A DNA stretch of 64,000 bases from Scatosoma sp045614565. Lineage in GTDB: Bacteria > Bacillota > Clostridia > Christensenellales > Borkfalkiaceae. The DNA lies in NCBI GenBank assembly GCA_045614565.1, contig JAZLDG010000066.1, positions 1 to 64,000 of the forward strand, read 5' to 3'. The translations under genes were made by a program, and so were the position numbers. The notes under the pieces were generated by a model. The model had not been told where the DNA came from. It made no database searches and was given only the letters and a program-made list of their open reading frames with translations. The first letter of the stretch is position 1; each line of letters starts with the position of its first letter. Positions 1-7,571 of this stretch are shown piece by piece.

Positions 1-486
1 CGACGCAATTTTTAAGGCTTTTTTAGCGATTTCTTCCGCGGAGTAGTCCGTTTCTTTATAAAGCGCACGCGCCGCCGCAAGGGCGTAATTGCCGCCGCTA
101 CCGATAGCGCAAACGCCCTCGTCCGGCTCGATAACTTCACCCGTACCCGACAAAATAAGCAAGGTATTTTCATCCGCGGTAATCATCATCGCGTCCAATT
201 TTCTACCAATTTTATCACTTCTCCAAAGTTCCGCAAGCTCCACCGCCGAGCGCATCAAATTGCCCGAAAATTTATTGAGCATTCCTTCAAAGCGTTCGGT
301 TAAAGCAAACGCGTCCGTCACCGAACCCGCAAAGCCGAGAATGACTTTCCCGCCGAAAATGCGGCGGACTTTTATTGCCGTATTTTTGAAAATAACCGAT
401 TCACCCATCGTCACCTGTCCGTCGCCGGCAATCGCCGTAACGCCGTTTTTCTTGACCGCGCAAATGGTCGTTCCACGAAATTCCAT
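1..486 (-). CDS. hslV: ATP-dependent protease proteolytic subunit HslV (partial)
   Basis: This is the peptidase half of the HslUV (ClpQY) cytoplasmic proteasome-like protease; its 3' end lies beyond the left edge, so about 162 residues are visible. The N-terminus MEFRGTTICAV is followed by an AGDGQVTMG block, the HslV signature. By family knowledge the catalytic Thr is exposed by removing the short MEFRG leader. The Rossmann-like FAGSVTDAFALTERFE segment and the GSGGNYALAAARAL stretch also match HslV. The ATG at 484-486 lies one base beyond the trmFO stop, and a purine-rich GGGAGAG inside the end of trmFO is the likely ribosome-binding site, so the genes are coupled. The unfoldase hslU is expected just off the window. 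The order topA-trmFO-hslV matches Bacillus-type synteny except that no xerC lies in between. Confidence 0.95.
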   Translation of the reverse strand, partial: MEFRGTTICAVKKNGVTAIAGDGQVTMGESVIFKNTAIKVRRIFGGKVILGFAGSVTDAFALTERFEGMLNKFSGNLMRSAVELAELWRSDKIGRKLDAMMITADENTLLILSGTGEVIEPDEGVCAIGSGGNYALAAARALYKETDYSAEEIAKKALKIAS

Positions 487-487
487 A

Positions 488-1804
488 TTATTTTATCTCT
501 CCCTTTATAACCGATAACGAACGCTCCGCAAGCGTTTTATATCGTTCTTTTTTATCTTTTATCCGCGTAGGTAACGGCGCGAGTATGCCAAAATTCGCGT
601 TCATAGGCTGAAAATCCTTGTTGGGCGAAGAAATATAATCTTGTAACGCCCCGCAAACGGTACGCTCGTCAAGCGTCAATTTCTCGCGGTCTAAAATCTC
701 GTCCGCAATCGCGATCGCCGCAAGCAAGCCGCTTGCCGCGCTTTCGACGTACCCTTCCACGCCCGTAATTTGTCCCGCGAAGAAAAGCCGTTTATTATTC
801 TTAAACGAAAAATCACGAGTTAAAACACGCGGACTTTCAATATACGTATTTCTGTGCATAACCCCGTACCGCAAAAACTCTGCGTTTTTCAAAGCGGGGA
901 TCATCGTAAACACCCGTTTTTGTTCGGGGAATTTCAAGTTTGTTTGAAAACCCACGAGATTGTACGCCGTGCCCGCTTCGTTTTCCTTGCGAAGCTGTAA
1001 CACCGCATAAGGGCGTTTGCCGTCGCTATCCCAAAGCCCGACGGGTTTGAGCGTTCCAAAGCGCAGGGTATCTCTGCCCCGTGAAGCCATTACTTCGATC
1101 GGCATACAACCTTCAAAAATTTCGCCCTTTTCAAATTCGTGCAAATGCGCACGTTCCGCGCTCAAAAGCGCGTCTACGAAAGCGTAATATTCATCCTTAT
1201 CCATCGGACAGTTGATATAATCGCCCGTCCCCTTGCCGTAGCGGTCGCCCGTGAACGCCTTTTCCATATCTACGCTTTCCGCGCTGATAATGGGCGCGGA
1301 CGCATCGTAAAAATGTAACGCCCCGCCCACCTTTTCCAAAATATCCGCCGCCAAAGCGTCCGAAGTCAACGGTCCAGTTGCAATGATTATGTACCTGCCC
1401 CCGTCCTTTTGTGGATTAGGCAAATTTTGGACTTCTTCGCTGACCACGGTCAAATTCGGGCAAGCTTGGATTTTTCGCGTGATATATTCGGAAAAACGGT
1501 CGCGGTCTACGGCAAGCGCCGCACCCGCAGGCACGCGAGTCGCGTCCGCGGCTTCAATGATCATAGACCCCAAAAGCCGCATTTCTTCTTTCAAAAGTCC
1601 GCAGGCGTTAGAATAAATATCGTTGCTTTTGAGCGAGTTGGAGCAAACCAACTCCCCGAAATTTTCACTTTCATGCGCGGGCGTGAATTTTTTTGGCTTC
1701 ATATCCACGAGCGTGGTTTTAATTCCCCGAGAAGCAAGATAGTACGCCGCTTCGCTTCCCGCAAGCCCGCCGCCGATCACGAGCACTTCCGTATTAGCTT
1801 TCAT
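488..1804 (-). CDS. trmFO: Methylenetetrahydrofolate-tRNA-(uracil-5-)-methyltransferase TrmFO
   Basis: A folate- and FAD-dependent enzyme that makes ribothymidine at position 54 of the tRNA T-loop. The 438-residue product has the usual length. Near the N-terminus lies the FAD-binding motif VIGGGLAGSEAA; further on come VCSNSLKS with a family-conserved Cys, and CPMDKDEYYAF with the second conserved Cys. Near the C-terminus is FAGQITGVEGYVESAASG, a second FAD-contact block. I chose the ATG at 1804 rather than the upstream TTG at 1819 because an AAGGG ribosome-binding site sits 7 bases before the ATG. The start overlaps the end of topA by 11 bases, so the two are translationally coupled. A copy of the GGGGGCAGG motif lies inside the gene at 1394-1402. 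Confidence 0.96.
   Translation of the reverse strand: MKANTEVLVIGGGLAGSEAAYYLASRGIKTTLVDMKPKKFTPAHESENFGELVCSNSLKSNDIYSNACGLLKEEMRLLGSMIIEAADATRVPAGAALAVDRDRFSEYITRKIQACPNLTVVSEEVQNLPNPQKDGGRYIIIATGPLTSDALAADILEKVGGALHFYDASAPIISAESVDMEKAFTGDRYGKGTGDYINCPMDKDEYYAFVDALLSAERAHLHEFEKGEIFEGCMPIEVMASRGRDTLRFGTLKPVGLWDSDGKRPYAVLQLRKENEAGTAYNLVGFQTNLKFPEQKRVFTMIPALKNAEFLRYGVMHRNTYIESPRVLTRDFSFKNNKRLFFAGQITGVEGYVESAASGLLAAIAIADEILDREKLTLDERTVCGALQDYISSPNKDFQPMNANFGILAPLPTRIKDKKERYKTLAERSLSVIKGEIK
1394..1402 (-). repeat. GGGGGCAGG motif, copy 1
   Basis: Core GGGGGCAGG on the minus strand, extended to GGTACAT. It falls in the coding strand of trmFO in the Gly-Gly-Arg frame. It is one of eight related sites in the window. 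Confidence 0.6.
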
Positions 1805-4145
1805 CGTCCAACCCTTCAAAGATAAACCCGCCGTTCATTCCTTCGTACGGTTCGTCCATAAGCGGGGGCGCTTCAAAGCTCGACACGAATTCAGGCGCGT
1901 GATCTTCCGTTTTGCTCGTTTTCGCTCTTTCCGTCTTCACGCGGTAAGAACAATCCTTGTTGTTACATTTCACGCTTCCGCGCGCCGTTTGCACGAGCGC
2001 GTCGTTGCATTGCGGGCATTTATCGCCCGTGGGAATATCCCAGTTCATAAATTTACAGGTCGGATACCCCGAACAGCTATAATACACCTTGCCTTTTTTG
2101 GATTTCCGCACCGTCATCGCGTTCCCACATTCGGGGCATTTCCCCACGAGCTTGGGCGCGTCTTCCGTCGGCATCGGCATCGTCGATTTACATTCGGGAT
2201 AGCTCGGACAAGCCAAGAATTTGCCAAATTTCCCGCTTTTTACAACCATATTTTCCCCACACTTGGGACAACGCATAGCGGAAATTTCTTCCTTGCCTTC
2301 ACTGACAATATTATGACATTCGGGATAGTTGGAACAAGCGAGATATTTACCGAATCTACCCGTTCTTCGGAGCATAAAATGCCCGCACTTGCCGCAAACT
2401 TCTTCCGTGAGCTGATCCCCGTACGAAGCCGCACCGCGTAAATTGCGTTCAAAGCTGGGATAGAAATCGCCGATTACACGCTTCCATTCCACGCCGCCGT
2501 CTTCGATGTCGTCGAGCTTAGTTTCCATTCCCGCCGTAAACCCGACGTCCATAATATCCACGAAGCACTTGACGAGCATATCCACGACGTCGTAAGCCAC
2601 CGCCGTCGGCAACATATATTTTCCGTCCTTTTTCACGTATTTTTGCGTGAGCTTGGAAATAATCGTAGCGTAAGTGGACGGTCTGCCGATCCCCTTTTCT
2701 TCCATCGCTTTAACAAGCGAAGCGTCCGTGTACCGCAAAGGCGGTTTGGTGAATTTTTGCTCCTTTTGCAGCGTAACGAGATCGAGCGTATCCCCTTCCT
2801 TTAAGTCAGGTAACAGCTTTGCGCTGTCCACACTCTCGTCGTCGTCCTTTTTCGCGCTCATATCCTGATATACCGCGGTAAAGCCTGCAAACAAAAGCAC
2901 CTTGCCGCTCGCTTTGAAAATATACCCGTTGTTGTCGATTTCCATTTGCGCGCTGTTGTATTTCGCTTCCGCCATTTGCGAAGCCAAAAACCGCTCGTAA
3001 ACAAGCTTATAAAGCGCGAAATGCTTGCGATCTAACAACTTTTTCGCGCGTTCGGGGGTCATTTCCAAATCGATGGGCCGCACCGCTTCGTGAGCGTCCT
3101 GCGCGCCCTTTTTGGACGCGTAAAAGTTGGGCTTTTCGGGCGCATACTCGTCGCCGTAGACCGCGCGTATTCTCGCCAAAGCCGCCGCTTGCGCTTCCTT
3201 GGAAACACGGACGGAGTCCGTACGCATATAGGTGATAAACGCGATATGATCGCCGTTTTCCGTTTCGATACCTTCGTAAAGATGCTGTGCAAGTGTCATC
3301 GTTTCAGGCGCGGTAAAGCCGAGCTTCGTCGAAGCATCCTGTTGCATCGAGCTGGTCGTAAACGGCGCGGGCGCGTGGGATTTTGCAATGGACTTTTTCA
3401 CCTTGGAAACGACGAATTGCCCCCGTTCGATCGCGGCGAGCACCTGCGCCGTTTCTTCCGCGGACGCGGGTTTGTATTTCTTCGTTCCTTTCTTTTCAAG
3501 CATCGCCTTAAACGGCGCGAAATTTTGCGGTTTGTCGCGAAGCTCCGCCGTTAAATTCCAGTATTCTTCGGGTTTGAACGCCGTAATTTCGCGTTCTCTC
3601 TCCACCACCAGCCGAAGCGCGACCGATTGCACGCGGCCACCCGAAAGCGTACGCTTGCCGTTGCCGTTCTTGTCTTCGATTTTATGATTGAGTAGGGTGG
3701 AAAGCTTATAACCCACCAAACGATCCAAAACGCGCCGCGCTTGTTGCGCGTCCACGAGATTGTAATTGATTTGGCGGGGCGTTTTCAACGCCGCTTCAAT
3801 GGCGCGTTGGGAAACTTCGTTAAACTCGATGCGGTTTTCCGCTTGTTCGTCCAGTCCCAAAACCGTTTGCAAATGCCAAGCAATCGCTTCCCCTTCACGG
3901 TCAGGGTCGGTTGCGAGAAAAACGCGGTCGGCTTTGCGCGTTGCGTCCGTCAAACGACGGATTACGTCTTCTTTCCCTTCGGAATTCACGTATTTCGGCT
4001 CGAAATCGTTTTTGATATCCACGCCGAGCGTATGCACGGGCAAATCGCGGATATGCCCCGCCGACGCGTCCACGCGATATTTTCCTTTGAGATACTTGGA
4101 GATGGTTTTTGCCTTGGAAGGCGACTCTACGATAATTAAATCCAT
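1794..4145 (-). CDS. topA: DNA topoisomerase I (type IA)
   Basis: Relaxes negative supercoils by cutting and passing one DNA strand. The 783-residue protein opens with the Toprim block IIVESPSKAKTI and carries the acidic FLATDPDREGEAIAWHL metal site. The catalytic Tyr lies in FITYMRTDSVR. The C-terminal third has four Cys4 zinc-ribbon modules of the CxxC...CxxxPxC type; the last is less regular (CPQCNDALV...CNNKDC). The ATG has AAGGAA six bases upstream. The 109-base gap to dprA holds no promoter I would defend. Gene order dprA-topA-trmFO is classic for Firmicutes. Confidence 0.98.
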   Translation of the reverse strand: MDLIIVESPSKAKTISKYLKGKYRVDASAGHIRDLPVHTLGVDIKNDFEPKYVNSEGKEDVIRRLTDATRKADRVFLATDPDREGEAIAWHLQTVLGLDEQAENRIEFNEVSQRAIEAALKTPRQINYNLVDAQQARRVLDRLVGYKLSTLLNHKIEDKNGNGKRTLSGGRVQSVALRLVVEREREITAFKPEEYWNLTAELRDKPQNFAPFKAMLEKKGTKKYKPASAEETAQVLAAIERGQFVVSKVKKSIAKSHAPAPFTTSSMQQDASTKLGFTAPETMTLAQHLYEGIETENGDHIAFITYMRTDSVRVSKEAQAAALARIRAVYGDEYAPEKPNFYASKKGAQDAHEAVRPIDLEMTPERAKKLLDRKHFALYKLVYERFLASQMAEAKYNSAQMEIDNNGYIFKASGKVLLFAGFTAVYQDMSAKKDDDESVDSAKLLPDLKEGDTLDLVTLQKEQKFTKPPLRYTDASLVKAMEEKGIGRPSTYATIISKLTQKYVKKDGKYMLPTAVAYDVVDMLVKCFVDIMDVGFTAGMETKLDDIEDGGVEWKRVIGDFYPSFERNLRGAASYGDQLTEEVCGKCGHFMLRRTGRFGKYLACSNYPECHNIVSEGKEEISAMRCPKCGENMVVKSGKFGKFLACPSYPECKSTMPMPTEDAPKLVGKCPECGNAMTVRKSKKGKVYYSCSGYPTCKFMNWDIPTGDKCPQCNDALVQTARGSVKCNNKDCSYRVKTERAKTSKTEDHAPEFVSSFEAPPLMDEPYEGMNGGFIFEGLDDES

Positions 4146-4254
4146 ATCTATTCCTTATAACAAAAATTTTAACTGTCTTAGTTTAGCAAGGCTTTTAACG
4201 CAATATGCGCCAAAATTCGCCATTCAAAATCGAGTTCGGTTTATATTGAATTGG

Positions 4255-5106
4255 TTAAACGGGCGCGTAGCGGTTTCCGCCGACGGCTACCGCAAGCCCT
4301 TTCATTTCCAAAGCGGATAATACCGCTCTTGCCTTGAACGCAGGCACGCCCGAGCGAAGCGCAAGCTCGTTGATATGCGCTTCGGTCAGCTCCCGCAAGA
4401 CGTTCAAGACCTTTTCTTCTTCGGGCAACAGCGCGACTATTTTGGTTTTTACCGTGCGTTCCACGCCCATTCTTTCAAAAATATCCCCCGCGGTTTCGGT
4501 GAGATATGCACCGTTTTTGATGAGCGCGTTACAACCCGCGCCTGCGGCGGCGTTGGGCGGGTATGGCAGGGCAAAAACGGGTTTTCCTAACTTTTGCGCG
4601 TACTTTGCCGTAATTAACGCGCCGCTTTTTTCACCCGCCCCGACCACCAAAGTCCCTTCGCCGAGCGCGGCTAAAAGCTTGTTTCTATATTCGTACGAAA
4701 ACGCGCGTACGGGCGTGTCGTAATCGTGCGGCGAAAGCAAAAGCCCCTTTTGCGCTACCCGTTCGAGCAACGCAAGATTGCCTTGCGGTAACGCCGAAAA
4801 TCCACCTGCTAAAACGCAAATAATGCGCCCGCTTTGCAACGCGCCTTCGATTGCCGAAGTGTCCCCGCCGTCCGCCGCGCCCGTTACTAAAACGAACGCT
4901 TCCGTTAGCTCGCTTGCAATCCCTGCACTTACCTTCATTGCCGCGGCGGGCGTTTTTCGCGACCCGACGAGCGTGAATTTCCGCCTTCTCAAAAGCTCGG
5001 TATTCCCCATCGCCTGCAAAAACGGTGGCGGCGAAGAAAGCGTTTTCCATTCCGCGGGATAAAGCGGAGAACTATATTCTATCGTTACGATATCCGTTTT
5101 TTTCAA
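4255..5106 (-). CDS. dprA: DNA-processing protein DprA (divergent)
   Basis: DprA/Smf loads RecA on incoming single-stranded DNA during transformation; many non-competent Firmicutes also keep it. The 283-residue protein has the Rossmann-fold core: VGSRKTP near residue 48, a glycine-rich VTGAADGGDTSAIEGAL segment, and SGALITAKYAQKLGKPVFALP with NALIKNGA. The usual GID-x-x-AH motif has become GGDTSAIEG, and the N-terminal SAM-like domain is reduced. A winged-helix-like C-terminal tail (EAHINELALRSGVPAFKARAVLSALE) is present. The start is TTG at 5106, chosen because AAGGGG lies eight bases upstream and no better start exists. It follows yifB by 12 bases, so the two are probably co-transcribed. 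Confidence 0.88.
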   Translation of the reverse strand: MKKTDIVTIEYSSPLYPAEWKTLSSPPPFLQAMGNTELLRRRKFTLVGSRKTPAAAMKVSAGIASELTEAFVLVTGAADGGDTSAIEGALQSGRIICVLAGGFSALPQGNLALLERVAQKGLLLSPHDYDTPVRAFSYEYRNKLLAALGEGTLVVGAGEKSGALITAKYAQKLGKPVFALPYPPNAAAGAGCNALIKNGAYLTETAGDIFERMGVERTVKTKIVALLPEEEKVLNVLRELTEAHINELALRSGVPAFKARAVLSALEMKGLAVAVGGNRYAPV

Positions 5107-5118
5107 TGCTTATTCCCC

Positions 5119-6654
5119 TTAAAGCGTATCGTTTATATCCGCGCCGTAGGTGCGGTAGGAAATGGCTTCGTACAGGTGATCGGGCTTTATGTCTTCGCTC
5201 AATTCCAAATCCGCGATCGTCCGCGCCACTTTGAGTATACGCGATCTTGCACGGGCAGATAAACAAAGCCGTTCAAACGCTTCTTTGAGTATGGCTTCGC
5301 ATTCCGCGTCTAATTTACAAAACTCCCGCGTTTCGCGCTCGCTCATTTCCGCGTTCGTCGCAACCCTGCTCCCTTCAAAACGCAATCTTTGCACGTTTCT
5401 CGCGCAGTCGGCGCGCGCCTTGACTTCCGCGCTCGTTTCTTCGTTTGCTTCGGATACGAGATCGTCGTATTCCACGCCGTCCACTTCCACTTGAATATCA
5501 ATTCTATCCAAAAGCGGTCCCGACACGCGGGCGCGGTAACGCCGAATATCGTTGGGCGTACAAGTACAACGTTTTTTCGTACTCCCGTAATGCCCGCAAG
5601 GACAAGGGTTCATACTCGCGCAAAGCGTAAACGAAGCGGGGTACGTAACCGTCCCGCCTGCGCGGGAAATGGTGATTACGCCGTCTTCCAAGGGCTGACG
5701 CAGACTTTCCAAGGTCGAACGCTTGTATTCGGGCAGCTCGTCTAAAAATAGTACGCCGCCGTGGGCAAGACTGATTTCCCCTGCTTTCAAATGGTTACTG
5801 CCGCCCCCGCAAAGGGAAACGGTCGTCGAAGTGTGGTGGGGACTTCTAAACGGGCGTTCGGTCATAATCCCTTTATCCCCGAGCGTACCCGCCACCGAAT
5901 GTATTTTCGTGATTTCCAAAGCTTCTTCAAAGGTCATATCGGGCATTACGGACGGGATCGCCCGCGCAAGCATCGTTTTGCCGCTTCCAGGTGGACCTAC
6001 GAATAAAATATTATGCCCGCCCGCGACCGCGACTTCCAAAGCGCGTTTTGCAACCGTCTGCCCTTTCACAAACGCGAGATCGTACGCGAGGGGTTGATCG
6101 GTTTTGCTCTTTTCAAAGCTTTCCGTTTCCACGGGTACAAGGGGCAAAAATCCCGATAAATGATCAACGACTTCTTTTAAGTTTTTTGCCGCGTAGACCT
6201 TTACGCCGCGAACGAATCCCGCTTCCTTGCGGTTTTCGTAGGGCACGACGAACTCGGTAAAGCCCTTGTCGCGCGCGGAAATGATCGCGGGTAATACGCC
6301 CGTAACGGGACGAAGATCGCCGTTTAAGGCAAGCTCGCCGAGAAAAATCACGTTTTCCACTTGCGCTTGTAAAACGCCGTGGGCAAGCAATAAGGAAACG
6401 GCTACGGGTAAATCAAACGCCGAGCCTGCTTTTTTTACGTACGCGGGTGCAAGATTGACGGTGATTTTGTGCGCGGGAAATTCCAGCGCGCTGTTTCTTA
6501 TCGCACTTCTAACGCGTTCCTTGGACTCTTTCACCGCCGCGTCGGGAAGCCCGACGATTTCGTACGCGGGAATCCCCTTGGATACGTCCGTTTCCACCGT
6601 CACCACTACGCCGTCTAAACCGATCAAAGCATAGCTTCGTACCTTCGCAATCAT
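5119..6654 (-). CDS. YifB/ComM-family Mg-chelatase-like AAA+ ATPase
   Basis: ComM/YifB proteins are hexameric AAA+ helicases linked to branch migration during natural transformation in some bacteria; their role in Clostridia is unclear. The 511-residue protein has the N-terminal ChlI/Lon-protease-like domain (residues 1 to ~165), a Walker A GPPGSGKTMLAR, a Walker B GGVLFLDELPE, and the MNPCPCGHYG...CTC cysteine cluster typical of the family. SGPLLDRIDIQVEV is the sensor/arginine-finger region. The start ATG follows AAGGAAGGAAAG. It lies upstream of dprA, a common pairing. A good promoter (TTTACT-17-TAAAAT) lies about 36 bases upstream of the start. Confidence 0.94.
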   Translation of the reverse strand: MIAKVRSYALIGLDGVVVTVETDVSKGIPAYEIVGLPDAAVKESKERVRSAIRNSALEFPAHKITVNLAPAYVKKAGSAFDLPVAVSLLLAHGVLQAQVENVIFLGELALNGDLRPVTGVLPAIISARDKGFTEFVVPYENRKEAGFVRGVKVYAAKNLKEVVDHLSGFLPLVPVETESFEKSKTDQPLAYDLAFVKGQTVAKRALEVAVAGGHNILFVGPPGSGKTMLARAIPSVMPDMTFEEALEITKIHSVAGTLGDKGIMTERPFRSPHHTSTTVSLCGGGSNHLKAGEISLAHGGVLFLDELPEYKRSTLESLRQPLEDGVITISRAGGTVTYPASFTLCASMNPCPCGHYGSTKKRCTCTPNDIRRYRARVSGPLLDRIDIQVEVDGVEYDDLVSEANEETSAEVKARADCARNVQRLRFEGSRVATNAEMSERETREFCKLDAECEAILKEAFERLCLSARARSRILKVARTIADLELSEDIKPDHLYEAISYRTYGADINDTL

Positions 6655-6689
6655 ACGCTTTCCTTCCTTATTATATGGTGCTGTCTTAT

Positions 6690-6718
6690 ATTTTACCCTA
6701 AACGCACGAAAAAGTAAA
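6690..6718 (-). promoter_or_regulatory. Predicted promoter of yifB-dprA
   Basis: On the minus strand, -35 TTTACT (6713-6718) and -10 TAAAAT (6690-6695) are separated by exactly 17 bases. The position fits transcription of yifB, whose ATG is at 6654. Confidence 0.65.
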
Positions 6719-6754
6719 CAAAATTACGGGTATTTTTTGAAAAAAGAAAAGTGA

Positions 6755-6777
6755 TGTCACAATAAACGGTTGATTAG
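6755..6777. repeat. 23-bp element shared with the trmL upstream region
   Basis: This 23-bp stretch, ending in CGGTTGATTAG on the plus strand, matches 11454-11476 at 21 of 23 positions. It lies upstream of yifB. Function unknown; it could be an operator or the remnant of a repeat. Confidence 0.5.
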
Positions 6778-6852
6778 TGCTTTGCACGATTTGGCGGGAT
6801 ACGCTCCACTCGCTTCGCTCGGTTGGTATGACGATACGGTTTCACCCCACGA

Positions 6853-6878
6853 AAAAAGCACCCCGCAGGGTGCTTTTT
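6853..6878. terminator. Intrinsic terminator beyond the IS element
   Basis: Arms AAAAAGCACCC and GGGTGCTTTTT pair perfectly around a CGCA loop and end in T-runs in both directions. For minus-strand transcription it would end the spoIIR-sleB-ypeB transcript, which is now separated from it by the IS200-like element. Confidence 0.8.
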
Positions 6879-6893
6879 ATTTGTATAAAGAAT

Positions 6894-6914
6894 ACCCCGC
6901 GTTAGACGCGGGGT
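6894..6914. repeat. IS left-end hairpin
   Basis: ACCCCGCG and CGCGGGGT pair around the loop TTAGA. Subterminal hairpins like this are the DNA structures recognised by TnpA in the IS200/IS605 family. Confidence 0.75.
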
Positions 6915-6939
6915 TCAGAAAATGTTAAACATATAATTC

Positions 6940-6968
6940 TTGAAAATAAAAACTCCTTTTGGTATAAT
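6940..6968 (+). promoter_or_regulatory. Promoter of tnpA
   Basis: -35 TTGAAA (6940-6945) and -10 TATAAT (6963-6968) have an ideal 17-base spacer. The spacer contains CTCCTTTTGGT (6953-6963), the exact complement of the tnpA ribosome-binding site region. Transcripts starting here should begin downstream of that arm. Confidence 0.75.
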
Positions 6969-7008
6969 AAATTGAGGTCTGCAAACCCAAAATAAAAACC
7001 AAAAGGAG
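6953..7008 (+). promoter_or_regulatory. Ribosome-binding-site sequestering stem of tnpA
   Basis: CTCCTTTTGGT (6953-6963) and ACCAAAAGGAG (6998-7008) form an 11-bp perfect stem that buries the AAGGAGGA Shine-Dalgarno. Because the 5' arm lies inside the promoter, only read-through RNA from outside the element should carry it. This matches the translational self-restraint known for IS200 and the read-through protection known for IS10. Confidence 0.7.
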
Positions 7009-7018
7009 GACATTCAAG

Positions 7019-7471
7019 GTGAATGACATACATAGTTTAGCACATTCGAAGTGGAATTGCAAGTATCATATAGTATTTGCGCCGAAATATCGTAGAAAAA
7101 CAATGTTTGGGGCAAAAGGAAGAGAAATAGGAGCAATTCTACGAGAATTGTGCAAATGGAAAGGATTAAATATAATCGAGGCGGAGATATGTCCCGACCA
7201 CGTGCATATGTTGGTTGAGATTCCCCCGAAGATGAGTGTATCATCATTTGTAGGATATCTCAAAGGGAAGAGTAGTTTAATGATATATGAACAATGGGGG
7301 AATCTCAAATTCAAATATCGAAATAGAGAGTTTTGGTGTAAGGGCTACTATGTCGATACAGTAGGAAAAAATACTCAAAAGATAAAAGAGTATATAGAAA
7401 ATCAGTTGAAGGAAGATAAACTTGGGGAACAGCTACGGATAGATTATCCAGATAGCCCGTTCAAGGAGTAA
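7019..7471 (+). CDS. tnpA: IS200/IS605-family transposase TnpA
   Basis: A HUH-type Y1 transposase that moves single-stranded IS DNA through a 5'-phosphotyrosine intermediate. The 150-residue product has normal length and intact motifs: the HVH metal-binding pair at residues 61-63 and the catalytic Tyr in KIKEYIENQ near residue 125. The N-terminal KWNCKYHIVFAPKYRR is typical of the family. Start codon is GTG at 7019, eight bases after AAGGAGGA. No frameshift is visible, so the element may still be active if its ends are intact. Codon use looks more A-rich than in neighbouring genes, as expected for an acquired element. Confidence 0.95.
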   Translation: MNDIHSLAHSKWNCKYHIVFAPKYRRKTMFGAKGREIGAILRELCKWKGLNIIEAEICPDHVHMLVEIPPKMSVSSFVGYLKGKSSLMIYEQWGNLKFKYRNREFWCKGYYVDTVGKNTQKIKEYIENQLKEDKLGEQLRIDYPDSPFKE

Positions 7472-7544
7472 TATGCAAATGGCAGACCTCAATACCCTTG
7501 TAGAGGGTAGCTAGTAGCATAGGGCTTCGCCCGCATATGAAATA

Positions 7545-7564
7545 CCCCGCGTTTTCACGCGGGG
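7545..7564. repeat. IS right-end hairpin
   Basis: CCCCGCG and CGCGGGG pair around TTTTCA. Its first arm repeats the left-end sequence in the same orientation. It ends eight bases before the ypeB stop codon. Confidence 0.7.
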
Positions 7565-7571
7565 ATATTTA

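Larger units (their letters stand above)
6880..7570 (+). mobile_element. IS200/IS605-family insertion sequence (tnpA only)
   Basis: The element holds a single tnpA gene between two subterminal hairpins that begin with the same AATACCCCGCG sequence. These are the left end at 6894-6914 and the right end at 7545-7564, as expected for single-strand-transposing IS200/IS605 elements that lack terminal inverted repeats. Extra small hairpins (7493-7509, 7522-7532) follow tnpA. A 12-bp inverted repeat (6971-6982 and 7482-7493) flanks the gene. Exact ends are not certain. There is no accessory tnpB. Confidence 0.85.

Noticed and set aside
6780..6845. A tRNA- or REP-like structure containing CTCGCTTCGCTCGG
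   Set aside because: It shows a short imperfect dyad only; no cloverleaf and no second copy in the window.
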